Shown here piece after piece: positions 43,647 to 51,248 of a stretch of 64,000 nt of DNA. The DNA comes from Pseudosulfitobacter pseudonitzschiae (GTDB lineage Bacteria; Pseudomonadota; Alphaproteobacteria; Rhodobacterales; Rhodobacteraceae). Both the position numbers and the translations under genes were made by a program. The notes beneath the pieces are model-generated. The model had not been told where the DNA came from, ran no database searches, and saw nothing but the letters and a program-made list of their open reading frames with translations. Position 1 is the stretch's first letter, and each line of letters opens with the position of its first letter. The stretch is from NCBI RefSeq assembly GCF_900129395.1, contig NZ_FQVP01000014.1, positions 1 to 64,000 of the forward strand. The letters run 5' to 3'.

Positions 43647-43942
43647 CTTCGTTTTGATCTCTGGCTCAGGACACGTCCATTGGTCCGAGGATAACAGCGG
43701 CACGCGAAGCATTTCATAGCCAGGCCTGGCCATTTGTCGGGCACCAGAGCGGATGAGTGTCTGGCAACTCGATGGTATCTGGACGCCTGCATCTCCGAAT
43801 GCGAACGCAAACGCCCCTGTGAGGCCACGGAAGGATGGGCGAATGCCCTGCCGTTGCTATCGATTTATGATCTGACGGCTTTGGTCTTCAAAGAGTCTTG
43901 AAGTTTGGATGGGTGAGAAGACGATCCCTACTCCTTGCGGCA
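43647..43942. other. Intergenic region after the DUF4143 gene
   Basis: I see no supported gene, terminator or repeat here. The right-hand boundary is where the 598-bp direct repeat (copy 1) begins. Confidence 0.5.
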
Positions 43943-44050
43943 TCTCCCTCGGCTGTTCACCCACCTTCCTTCGCGGCCACCGCACTTCTCCCTTTGTCTG
44001 AGTTGCATGACATGCTGGTCGCAGCTGTCGTCCCGTCCACAAAGGTTGTC

Positions 44051-44131
44051 GCCGATCTTTTTCCCCTGACCCTGCGGGTCATTCCGCGCGGATCAAAAAG
44101 ACCGGCGTCGGCCCTTCTCCGCTGCGCTTCG
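44051..44131 (+). repeat. Structured leader element, copy B
   Basis: Arms GCCGATCTTTTT (44051) and AAAAAGACCGGC (44095) pair at 11 of 12 positions around CCCTGCGGGTCATTCCGCG, followed by CTCCGCTGCGCTTCG. It ends about 70 bases before the DUF736 start codon. Confidence 0.55.
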
Positions 44132-44201
44132 CCTTCGGTGTGGCCGGGCCTTGGCCAGCTGCAAGGTGACCATCATTGCAACGCAAACAAGGAGAAGAGC
44201 A

Positions 44202-44540
44202 ATGACCACGAACTGCATCAAATTCACCAGCGCCGACATCGAAACCGCCAAGGGCGTCGGCTCCATCTCGACCCTGACCTTCGACCTCGACATCACGGTC
44301 GAACCCGTCGCGAGCACGAACCCGATGGCCCCCACGCACCGCGTCCTCGGCCGCTCCCCGCGCGGCAAGCTGGTCGAGTGCGGCGGCATCTGGAAGAAGC
44401 AGAACAAGGAGACCGGCGCCGACTACTACACGCTGACCATCCGCGATCACGGCTTCAACGCCAACCTCGGCAAGGCCGCGAACCAGGACGATCTGTCCCT
44501 GCAGGCCGTCATCCCCTGGGGCCCCAAAGACGCCGCCTAA
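44202..44540 (+). CDS. DUF736 family protein, copy 1
   Basis: The 112-residue protein has the DUF736 pattern: an N-terminal IKFTSADIETAKGVGSI, DITVEPVAS, APTHRVLGRSPRGKLVECGGIWKK, YYTLTIRDHGFNANLG and SLQAVIPWG. These small plasmid proteins are usually near conjugation or replication genes and have no proven function. AAGGAG precedes ATG 44202. It differs from copy 2 (57962-58300) at one residue (Thr versus Ala at position 39). A terminator follows at once. Confidence 0.87.
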   Translation: MTTNCIKFTSADIETAKGVGSISTLTFDLDITVEPVASTNPMAPTHRVLGRSPRGKLVECGGIWKKQNKETGADYYTLTIRDHGFNANLGKAANQDDLSLQAVIPWGPKDAA

Positions 44541-44547
44541 GCCAAAG

Positions 44548-44571
44548 TTGGCGGGGGCTTGCCTCCGCCAA
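44548..44571 (+). terminator. Terminator of DUF736 copy 1
   Basis: Arms TTGGCGGGGGC and GCCTCCGCCAA pair over 11 positions (one G-T) with a two-base loop, followed by TTCGTTTA. It separates the DUF736 gene from the repABC operon. Confidence 0.6.
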
Positions 44572-44575
44572 TTCG

Positions 44576-44589
44576 TTTACAGCTGTAAA
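44576..44589. promoter_or_regulatory. parS-like palindrome 1, upstream of repA
   Basis: TTTACAGCTGTAAA is a perfect 14-base palindrome. The same 14 bases occur within repB (46113-46128, extended to 16), and a one-base variant lies at the repB end. In repABC plasmids, RepB binds such palindromes (parS). This one lies 160 bases before the repA start. Confidence 0.7.
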
Positions 44590-44737
44590 ATCGACCAAGA
44601 TCGCGGTCGTGGATATAGTCTCTTCAAGCGTTGATAGACACTATATAGAGGAAAAATCTTGACTTAGCCGCGTGAATCACTGCTTTTATCCCCAAGTGGC
44701 GCGAAAAAGGCCACATTTTCGAAATTGGGGCAACCAG

Positions 44738-45922
44738 ATGATTCCTGTGACACCATTGGCAAATGAGCGCCCTTCGGCTCTTGCAACGGAGATTTCCGAA
44801 CGACTCAACGCTGCCATCAGGGAACATCTGCTCTCTGCTTTTGCCCCAGACAACACGAAGACGCTACGCTCTTTTTCGGCACCTGAGGCCGCTGAGCTCT
44901 TGGGAGTATCCGGACAGTTCATGCGAAAGGTTCACGCTGAGGGCACAATCCCTGAACCTGACGATATCCGGGGTGGCCGACGCTACTACACAGCCCAAGA
45001 GATATGGGACGCGCGCGAAGTTCTAGAGAAGACCTCTCGGAAGAAAGGCCGTTATCTGCCTCGCCGCTCGGGAGAGGAGCAGTTGCAAGTTTGGCAGCTG
45101 ATGAATTTCAAAGGTGGTTCCAGTAAGAGCACGACGAGCGTCCACCTCGCTCACTACTTTGCTCTTCGAGGTTATCGGGTCTTGGTTGTTGATCTGGATC
45201 CTCAGGGATCTCTCACATCAATGTGCGGGATCAGCCCTGAAATCGAGTTCGATGGACTGACTGTCTATGATGCGATCCGCTACGACGAGCCGGTGAACAT
45301 GGCTGATGTCGTCGTTCCAACATACTTTCCAGGGCTCTCGATTGCGCCGTCCCGCTTGATGCTGTCCGAGTTTGAGACTGAGTCGGCCGTTCATTCGAAC
45401 CCAGACCAACCATTCTTTACTCGTATCCGAAATGCTTTGGCACAGGTAGAAGATGATTTTGATCTGGTGTTGATGGACAGCCCGCCACAGCTTGGTTTCT
45501 TGACCATTGCTGGGATGGCTGCCGCTAGTTCTTTGATTGTCCCTCTAACGCCATCGATGTTGGACGTTTCGTCAACTGCTCAGTTTCTTGAACTAGCAGG
45601 AGCGTATATGGGTGTGATCGAGGATGCTGGCGCAACTCTCCAATATGATCACTTCAAATTTCTGATCACGCGAGACGAACCGACGGACGTTCCCTCTCAG
45701 CAGCTAACGTCTTTCATGCGGGCTTTGTTTCAAGACCGTGTCATGTCGGCAACCGCCTTGAAGAGCACAGCAATCAGTGACGCGACCATGCTAAAGCAGT
45801 CGATTTATGAGGTGGTCCGTTCCGAAATGACACGGGCCACATATGACCGCGCTAAGGGCTCCATGGATGCTGTGGGGCATGAAGTCGAAACGATGATCCA
45901 ACAATCGTGGGGGCGTAAGTAA
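44738..45922 (+). CDS. repA: RepA, ParA-type partition ATPase and operon repressor
   Basis: The 394-residue protein has an N-terminal MerR-like HTH (FSAPEAAELLGVSGQFMRKV, recognition of DIRGGRRYY) and a ParA domain with deviant Walker A FKGGSSKSTTSVHLA (near 148), VLVVDLDPQGSLTSM, and Walker B-type LVLMDSPPQLG. It separates plasmid copies with RepB and represses its own promoter. ATG 44738 gives a family-typical start; a GTG at 44672 would add 22 residues. The stop overlaps the repB start (TAATG). Confidence 0.93.
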   Translation: MIPVTPLANERPSALATEISERLNAAIREHLLSAFAPDNTKTLRSFSAPEAAELLGVSGQFMRKVHAEGTIPEPDDIRGGRRYYTAQEIWDAREVLEKTSRKKGRYLPRRSGEEQLQVWQLMNFKGGSSKSTTSVHLAHYFALRGYRVLVVDLDPQGSLTSMCGISPEIEFDGLTVYDAIRYDEPVNMADVVVPTYFPGLSIAPSRLMLSEFETESAVHSNPDQPFFTRIRNALAQVEDDFDLVLMDSPPQLGFLTIAGMAAASSLIVPLTPSMLDVSSTAQFLELAGAYMGVIEDAGATLQYDHFKFLITRDEPTDVPSQQLTSFMRALFQDRVMSATALKSTAISDATMLKQSIYEVVRSEMTRATYDRAKGSMDAVGHEVETMIQQSWGRK

Positions 45923-46893
45923 TGGCTAGGAAATCACTTCGCGATATGTCCGGAATTGCAAATACGATCGCTCGTTCTGGCGGGGCGCCGTCAGAACGGC
46001 CGTCGAAGACCAGTGCTCCGGCTTTGGGGGCCCTTCAAGGATCTCTGGCATCTATCCGAGAAATTGATCCCAATATGATCGACGATTGGGGGCCAGTAGA
46101 TCGCCTTGAAGAGTTTACAGCTGTAAACGTCGAAGACGATGACGAGAGCCTCGAAGGACTAAAGAACAGCATCCGAGAAGGTGGTCAGCAAGTGCCCATT
46201 CTCGTTAGGCGATCAAAGGCGGCTGAAGGGCGCTTCGAGGCGATTTATGGGCGGCGGCGCTTAAAGGCCTGCCGCGAACTCGGCATCAAGGTTCGCGCGA
46301 ACGTCCAAGATATCGACGATGCTACAGCTTTGCTGGCGAAAGGATTGGAAAATGCTGCGCGCCGAAACCTCTCTTTCTACGAGAAGGCGCGGTTCGCCGT
46401 GGCCATCCAGACAGCGGGCCACGACGCGGCAACTGTTCGGCAGGTTCTCAATCTCTCTGCGTCGGGTCATTCGCACCTTACAAAGGTAACACAAAACGTC
46501 CCGATCAAGATCGGCGACCTGATTGGCGCGGCACCAAAGTCCGGGCGTCCAAAATGGACGGAGCTGGCTGAGTTATTTCTCTCAAAGAAGCTAACTGAAC
46601 GCGCGGCGCTCGATATCTTGGCCAGAATCAGCGCCTCATCGGGTTCGGATGATCGCCTCGAATTTCTCATTAGGGAAGCGACTAAGCGCGGTGCGAAGAC
46701 GTCGAGTGGGGTTAGAGAGATGACGCCGTTGGAAGGCGTGACTATCAGAGCTGGCCGCGGAGCATTGTCATTGTCAGTCAAGAAGTCCGGCACAAACGCT
46801 GAGTTTGCAACCTGGCTTGAGAGCAATCTCGCAGAGATAATCAAAAAATCCTATGCCGAATTTACAGATGTAAATTCGGTGGATGACAACTGA
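45922..46893 (+). CDS. repB: RepB, ParB-type partition protein
   Basis: The 323-residue protein has the ParB N-terminal region (LKNSIREGGQQVPILVRR, the arginine-rich YGRRRLKACRELG box, ATALLAKGLENAARRNLSFYEKARFA), a central HTH (DAATVRQVLNLSASGHSHLTKV) and a C-terminal dimer domain. It binds parS-like sites; two of the three in this window lie inside its own gene (46113-46128 and 46856-46879). It is translationally coupled to repA. Confidence 0.93.
   Translation: MARKSLRDMSGIANTIARSGGAPSERPSKTSAPALGALQGSLASIREIDPNMIDDWGPVDRLEEFTAVNVEDDDESLEGLKNSIREGGQQVPILVRRSKAAEGRFEAIYGRRRLKACRELGIKVRANVQDIDDATALLAKGLENAARRNLSFYEKARFAVAIQTAGHDAATVRQVLNLSASGHSHLTKVTQNVPIKIGDLIGAAPKSGRPKWTELAELFLSKKLTERAALDILARISASSGSDDRLEFLIREATKRGAKTSSGVREMTPLEGVTIRAGRGALSLSVKKSGTNAEFATWLESNLAEIIKKSYAEFTDVNSVDDN
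46113..46128. promoter_or_regulatory. parS-like palindrome 2, within repB
   Basis: GTTTACAGCTGTAAAC is a perfect 16-base palindrome inside the repB coding sequence, encoding the residues EEFTAVNV. It is the longest exact match of the three sites and fits the GTT...AAC ends of RepABC parS sites. Confidence 0.72.
46856..46879. promoter_or_regulatory. parS-like inverted repeat 3, 3' end of repB
   Basis: Perfect 11-base arms CCGAATTTACA and TGTAAATTCGG flank GA. The core TTTACAGATGTAAA differs from the others by one central base. It lies directly before the repB stop. Confidence 0.62.
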
Positions 46894-46920
46894 GGACGAG
46901 CAGAAAGGAGGAACGGCAAA

Positions 46921-46971
46921 CAAAGAAAACCCCCGAAACCGGAGCTTCGAGGGCTGCTGCGCAGAACGCAA
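46921..46971 (-). ncRNA. Counter-transcribed RNA (ctRNA) of the repB-repC gap
   Basis: On the minus strand a promoter-like pair TTGGCT / TAATCT with 17-base spacing (47005-46977) is followed about 20 bases later by a terminator hairpin (CCCTCGAA with TTTCGGGGG, one G-T) and TTTTCTTT ending near 46921. This is the layout of the RepABC ctRNA, a ~50-base antisense RNA that limits RepC synthesis and confers incompatibility. Ends are estimates from promoter and terminator. Confidence 0.65.
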
Positions 46972-46976
46972 TTCTT

Positions 46977-47005
46977 AGATTAGACACCTAGAATCTAGCA
47001 GCCAA
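46977..47005 (-). promoter_or_regulatory. Putative ctRNA promoter
   Basis: TTGGCT (-35) and TAATCT (-10) on the minus strand are separated by exactly 17 bases, upstream of the terminator at 46953-46921. The region also holds the palindrome CTAGAATCTAG. Confidence 0.5.
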
Positions 47006-47068
47006 CGAATCACCACACAAGAGAAAACGCTTCTGAGCGAACGGGATTTCTTTGTCGCTGGCATAAAG

Positions 47069-48427
47069 ATGGAAAAATTTAGTGATGCTCCACAAGGAGC
47101 GGCTGAGACAGGCATGTCTCAGAACAAGAGAGTTATGTCCAACATAAGCCAACGCTCAGGGTGGCGAAAAGCAACGGCCGGGCTGGCTACGGCTGAGCAA
47201 CTTGCCCAAGCCGGTGAACGGGTAGCAGTACCCAAAACACGGGCCTTCGTGGCACTCAAGCGCGTGGGGGCACATATCGGCTTAAAGGCAGGCGACGTGA
47301 TGCTCCTCGATACCCTGGGGGCCTTCACTCAGGCCCAGGATTGGGAGGAGGGGCAGCGTCCGATCGTCTGGGCGTCGAACGCTTATCTGATGGAGCAGAC
47401 GGGCTTTTCGCTATCGGCCCTCAAGCGCCACGCGCGGCGTCTTGCTGAGATCGGCGTGATCTCCTTCCAGGATAGCCCCAATGGCAAGCGGTGGGGCCGC
47501 AGGGACGCTGAGGGGCGTATCGTCGAGGCCTATGGCTTCGATCTGTCACCGCTTTCCGCCCGTGTCGAGGAGTTCGAGGGACTTCATACCGAGTTGCAGG
47601 CCGAGCGCGAACTCTGCCAGCGCCTGAAGCGCCAGATCACTGTGGCGCGCCGGATGATCCGAGCCCGGATCGAGGCAGCTCTCAGCAGCGCGCTGCGTGG
47701 GCCCTGGAGGCAATTCACGGGTCTCTTCGAGGAGCTTCTCGACCGGCTACCGCGCCGACACGAAGCCTCTGAACAGCTGGTGCGCTTACTCACATGGTTC
47801 AAGGAGCTCCAGGAACGGGTTGAGGCGGCCTATCTCAAAGCGACTGGCGCGGTGAAACCTGTGGAAAACACCGGTGATAACGATACCCAAGTCACGAAGA
47901 AGACTCAAGAAATGAACCCCAGGGAGGTCATTTCTGACCCTCACATACTAATTACAAATCAACTTAATCCTGTAACTAGTAATTCCTCTGAAAAAGAGGA
48001 AGCGGCGGGTGTGGTGCCCAATGCCCAACCCGAAGAGCGGGTTGACAGGGAGCTGGAAGACTGGGTTGCCGAGGTGCGCAAGAAGCGCACAGCGCTCGAC
48101 CTGCCGACAATCATGCAGGCCTGTCCGGAATTCGCGTCATGGGCGCGCAATATGGGTGGATTCCTGAAGGATTGGGGCGATTTGCACCGGGTTGCGGGGC
48201 AACTCAGGCCGATGATCGGGATCTCGGAGCATGCCTGGAACGTGGCGCAGGACCGAATGGGCACTCAGGTGGCCACGGCCGCGTTTGCGCTCGTCTTCGA
48301 AAAGCACAGTGCCGGTGAGGTTTCCTCGCCGGGCGGATATCTGCGCGGCATGGTCGAGAAAGCCGGGGCAGGGGAGCTGCATCTCGAGCGCAGCTTCTAT
48401 GGTAGGCTCAGTGGGCAGGCGGCGTGA
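47069..48427 (+). CDS. repC: RepC replication initiator
   Basis: The 452-residue protein has the RepC N-terminal domain (SGWRKATAGLATAEQL, VALKRVGAHIGLKAGDVMLLDTL), the winged-helix region VWASNAYLMEQTGFSLSALKRHARRLAEIGVI, a helical middle with a variable Thr/Asn-rich linker near 280-310 and the conserved C-terminus (YLRGMVEKAGAGELHLERSFYGRL). RepC is the only protein essential for RepABC replication and its origin normally lies within its gene. Three in-frame starts are possible (47069, 47114, 47135); the last two would drop 15 or 22 residues and fit the family better, but none has a strong ribosome site. Confidence 0.9.
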   Translation: MEKFSDAPQGAAETGMSQNKRVMSNISQRSGWRKATAGLATAEQLAQAGERVAVPKTRAFVALKRVGAHIGLKAGDVMLLDTLGAFTQAQDWEEGQRPIVWASNAYLMEQTGFSLSALKRHARRLAEIGVISFQDSPNGKRWGRRDAEGRIVEAYGFDLSPLSARVEEFEGLHTELQAERELCQRLKRQITVARRMIRARIEAALSSALRGPWRQFTGLFEELLDRLPRRHEASEQLVRLLTWFKELQERVEAAYLKATGAVKPVENTGDNDTQVTKKTQEMNPREVISDPHILITNQLNPVTSNSSEKEEAAGVVPNAQPEERVDRELEDWVAEVRKKRTALDLPTIMQACPEFASWARNMGGFLKDWGDLHRVAGQLRPMIGISEHAWNVAQDRMGTQVATAAFALVFEKHSAGEVSSPGGYLRGMVEKAGAGELHLERSFYGRLSGQAA

Positions 48428-48439
48428 TAGGGCAGGGGC

Positions 48440-49579
48440 TCAGAGACCGGCGGCTTTGGTCAGGTTTACCCGGAACCTGTCGCGGCGCCGCTGATAGCGG
48501 CGGGTCATCTCGGCCGAGGCGTGGCCAAGCTGCTTCTGGACGTAGCGCTCGTCGACTTCGGCGGAGCTGGCGAGACCGGCGCGCAACGAATGGCCGGAGA
48601 ACAGCGCCAGGCGGTCTTTCTCAGGCAGGTCCGACCGAATGCCAGCGTCCAGAACCGTGCGCTTGATCAGGCGCGCGACATGCTTGTCGTTCAACCTGGT
48701 TTCTGAGGCGCGTTTGCCATCGCGTGAGGTGCCGACGAAGATTGGACCGAAGTCGATCTTGGCGAAGTGCAGCCATTGTTCGAGCGCATGCACGGGGCAG
48801 GTTTGATCCTTCGAGCCGCGTCCGATCTCGACCTCACGCCAGCCGGTCTTGGCATTGAGGGTGAGCAGGGCGCCCTTGTCGAAGATCTCGATCCAGCCGC
48901 CCGAGTCCGGCGTGTCGTCCTTGTGCACGTCGAGGCTGACAATTTCAGAGCGGCGCAAGCCTCCGGCGTATCCCAGCAGCAGGATCGCCCGATCCCGCAG
49001 CCCGCGCAGATCGTAGGGCAGGGTGGCGACCATCGCGAGGATGTCCTCGGCCAGGATGGCCTCCTTCTGCACCGGTGGGCGCGCGTGTTTGCGCTTGATC
49101 CCGGCCAGCACCGTGGCGATGTGCCGGTTCTTGCGATCGAGGGAAAAACCACGCTGTGTGTAGTTCCAGGCGAGACCGGACAGGCGGCGGTCGATGGTTG
49201 AGACGGATAGGGCAGGGGAGCGCCCAGAACCGGACGCTAGATCCGTTAGGTAAAGCCCGATCATCTCGGGTGACGGTGGCAGCAGCTCGGCGCCCTTCAT
49301 CCGGCACCAGCGGGCGAAATGCGCCCAATCCTTGGCATAGGCCTTCAGCGTATTGTCAGAAGCTGCGGCGCGGGCATAGTCGCGGGCCGTATCGACGAGG
49401 CGATCCAGGCTGCCGGAGCCCGCGACGTGGGCGGGTAGGGAGATATCGTCGCTTTTTTCTTGATCTATCTCGTCGTCCTGAGCGATACTAAACGCACCAG
49501 AGTTTGATGATGTCGATTTCTCGTCCTCTGCGGCCATTTCCAGTGAATCCAGCGATGAAATTGAACTGTCTCGCAGCAT
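48440..49579 (-). CDS. Tyrosine recombinase (phage-integrase family)
   Basis: The 379-residue enzyme has a core-binding N-domain (AYAKDWAHFARWCRMKG) and a catalytic domain with Arg in GYAGGLRRSEIVSL (near 206), the HxxR motif HSLRAGLAS (near 330), GHASAEMTRRYQRR with the nucleophile Tyr (near 360). An acidic, Ser-rich tail of about 50 residues precedes the core domain. Its start lies eight bases from a dif-like inverted repeat, so it probably acts there to resolve plasmid multimers. It converges with repC. Confidence 0.88.
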   Translation of the reverse strand: MLRDSSISSLDSLEMAAEDEKSTSSNSGAFSIAQDDEIDQEKSDDISLPAHVAGSGSLDRLVDTARDYARAAASDNTLKAYAKDWAHFARWCRMKGAELLPPSPEMIGLYLTDLASGSGRSPALSVSTIDRRLSGLAWNYTQRGFSLDRKNRHIATVLAGIKRKHARPPVQKEAILAEDILAMVATLPYDLRGLRDRAILLLGYAGGLRRSEIVSLDVHKDDTPDSGGWIEIFDKGALLTLNAKTGWREVEIGRGSKDQTCPVHALEQWLHFAKIDFGPIFVGTSRDGKRASETRLNDKHVARLIKRTVLDAGIRSDLPEKDRLALFSGHSLRAGLASSAEVDERYVQKQLGHASAEMTRRYQRRRDRFRVNLTKAAGL

Positions 49580-49586
49580 ATCTTTT

Positions 49587-49617
49587 TATGTCCGATAATG
49601 CAAACTTATTGGACATA
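49587..49617. other. dif-like recombination site at the start of the recombinase gene
   Basis: Arms TATGTCCGATAA and TTATTGGACATA pair at 11 of 12 positions (one G-T) around a 7-base spacer TGCAAAC. The ATAA-spacer-TTAT core is the layout of XerCD/dif-type sites bound by tyrosine recombinases. It could also overlap the promoter and act as an operator. Confidence 0.55.
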
Positions 49618-49692
49618 TAACGGTTCAGCAAAGAGGGGCGGTTTCTACACTATATGGTAGCCAAAAGCGCCGCCGCAAGATAGTGTTGTGGC

Positions 49693-50637
49693 ATGACATA
49701 TGCCCGCTCAACCTTCGACAGCGACCCTGATAGCTTACCCCGGATGCCGTCCTGGGTCACCTCCGGTCCTGTCGAAACCCTTGAAACTGTGGCCTTTCGG
49801 TCGGGAGCCGCGCTGACGGTGCTCGATCAGCTGGTTTCCGATCCGCGGTATGGCGTGCCGGTGAAGCTGCTCGCCAATCGACTGGCGCTGAGAGCCGCAA
49901 CCGCCACCTCGAAACTGGAAGGTCGCCTGGCGCGGGAGGCCGATATCCGCGACGCCTACCATCTGACGCCACCCGGCGAGGCGCGGGGGCCCGACGGCGA
50001 TCTTCTGGTGTTCTGGCGCGAGAGTTCGCGGGCGCGCCCGGGTGAGATCGCTGACTTGGTTGGAGCGGAGTATGCGGGCGAGGTGGGTGTCTGGCTTGAC
50101 GTGGGATTGGAACGCGCACGGACCCATGGTCCGTTGTCGGGTTGCGTCGCAGCCCTGGGCGCCGTGCTCGAGGCCGACGACCGGGCAGAGCGCACCGCCT
50201 GCCTGTTCTCGGACGTCGTCCTTGCGCGGGCGCTGAACTGGAAGCAGGTGCTGCCTGTGACTGCGCAGCGTTTGACAAAGGCCGTTCTGCGCGACCTGAC
50301 TGCAGAAGGGCAGGGGGCCGATCTGGCGGTCGAGGTGCGGGTCCTCGAGGCTATCGAAGAGTCGATCCGGGTGGCGCGGGATCTGGCCCGACGCGCCGAG
50401 ACCCTTCGCGCCGTTGCGCCGAAGCTACGGGCCAAAGGATCGGACGCGGCGGTCGCGCTGTTCCTGACCGAGGATGCCGTGGCGCCTGCGTCGATGCTGT
50501 CTCCTTGCATTCGCGGCACCTCGATCCCCATGACTGACCGCGCCGCGCGGCGGTTTTGCGACCGGCTGGTCGAGCTCGGAGTTGCACGGGAACTGACTGG
50601 ACGACCGACCTTCCGGCTCTACGGGATCGCATCATGA
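49693..50637 (+). CDS. DUF1403 family protein
   Basis: The 314-residue helical protein has DUF1403 wording (VETLETVAFRSGAALTVLDQLV, LLANRLALRAATATSKLEGR, DAYHLTPPGEARGPDGDLLV, SDVVLARALNWKQVLPV) and a C-terminal winged-helix-like end (MTDRAARRFCDRLVELGVARELTGRPTFRLYGI). Its end overlaps the scpB start, and this pairing suggests it partners ScpB. No function is established; a kleisin (ScpA-like) role is only a hypothesis. Confidence 0.78.
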   Translation: MTYARSTFDSDPDSLPRMPSWVTSGPVETLETVAFRSGAALTVLDQLVSDPRYGVPVKLLANRLALRAATATSKLEGRLAREADIRDAYHLTPPGEARGPDGDLLVFWRESSRARPGEIADLVGAEYAGEVGVWLDVGLERARTHGPLSGCVAALGAVLEADDRAERTACLFSDVVLARALNWKQVLPVTAQRLTKAVLRDLTAEGQGADLAVEVRVLEAIEESIRVARDLARRAETLRAVAPKLRAKGSDAAVALFLTEDAVAPASMLSPCIRGTSIPMTDRAARRFCDRLVELGVARELTGRPTFRLYGIAS

Positions 50638-51248
50638 CGACCACGACCAGGAAACGGAAACCGGCGAAGGAGGGCGGCGCTGTCTTTGACCGGGAGCTCG
50701 ACGACCTCCCGCAGGAGCTCCGCTGGCGCGAATGGATGGGTCGGGTCGAGGCGGTGCTCTTCGCCAGTGCGTCGCCGGTCGGCCGCGACGAGCTGGCCCG
50801 CGTGGTAGGGCAGGGAGCCTCGGTCGAGATGGTGATCGACGACATCCAGGCCGAGCTGACCGGTCGTCCCTACGAACTCGCGCAGGTGGCCGGCGGTTGG
50901 ATGTTCCGAACGAGGACGCAGTTCGCGGACGCGATCAAGGCTGCTGCCGATCTGGGCGAGCAGTCGCTTGCCTTCACCGAGATGGAGATGGGTTTACTTT
51001 GCGCCATCGCCTATCATCAGCCGATCGACCGGGCGGGCCTGGCCGACATCTTCGGCAAGGAGGTCAGCCGCGACCTGTTGGCCCGGCTGCGCTACAAGGA
51101 CCTGATCGCCAGCGGACCGCGCTCGCCGCGGCCGGGCGCGCCGCATACCTTCGTAACCACGGAGACCTTCCTGGTGACCTTCGATCTGCAGAGCCTGCGG
51201 GATCTGCCGGAGCTGGAAGTTGTCGAGCCGTCCAATCTTGCTGGTTAG
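50634..51248 (+). CDS. scpB: ScpB-like chromosome-segregation protein
   Basis: The 204-residue protein has the ScpB pattern of two winged helices: VEAVLFASASPVGRDELARVVG, VIDDIQAELTGRPYELAQVAGGWMFRTR and IAYHQPIDRAGLADIFGKEVSRDLLARLRYKDLI, then TFVTTETFLVTFDLQSLRDLPEL. ScpB normally regulates SMC with ScpA; neither an smc nor an scpA gene is nearby. ATG 50634 overlaps the DUF1403 stop (ATGA). It converges with the helicase gene, whose stop overlaps its own by three bases. Confidence 0.85.
   Translation: MTTTTRKRKPAKEGGAVFDRELDDLPQELRWREWMGRVEAVLFASASPVGRDELARVVGQGASVEMVIDDIQAELTGRPYELAQVAGGWMFRTRTQFADAIKAAADLGEQSLAFTEMEMGLLCAIAYHQPIDRAGLADIFGKEVSRDLLARLRYKDLIASGPRSPRPGAPHTFVTTETFLVTFDLQSLRDLPELEVVEPSNLAG

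Larger units (their letters stand above)
43943..44540 (+). repeat. 598-bp direct repeat, copy 1 (DUF736 gene with leader)
   Basis: Aligns without any gap to 57703-58300, with scattered substitutions in the leader and very few in the coding part. It holds a structured leader element (copy B, about 44051-44131) and the DUF736 gene. The two copies bracket 13.2 kb that contains repABC, the recombinase, DUF1403/ScpB and the defence-like operon. Confidence 0.9.
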
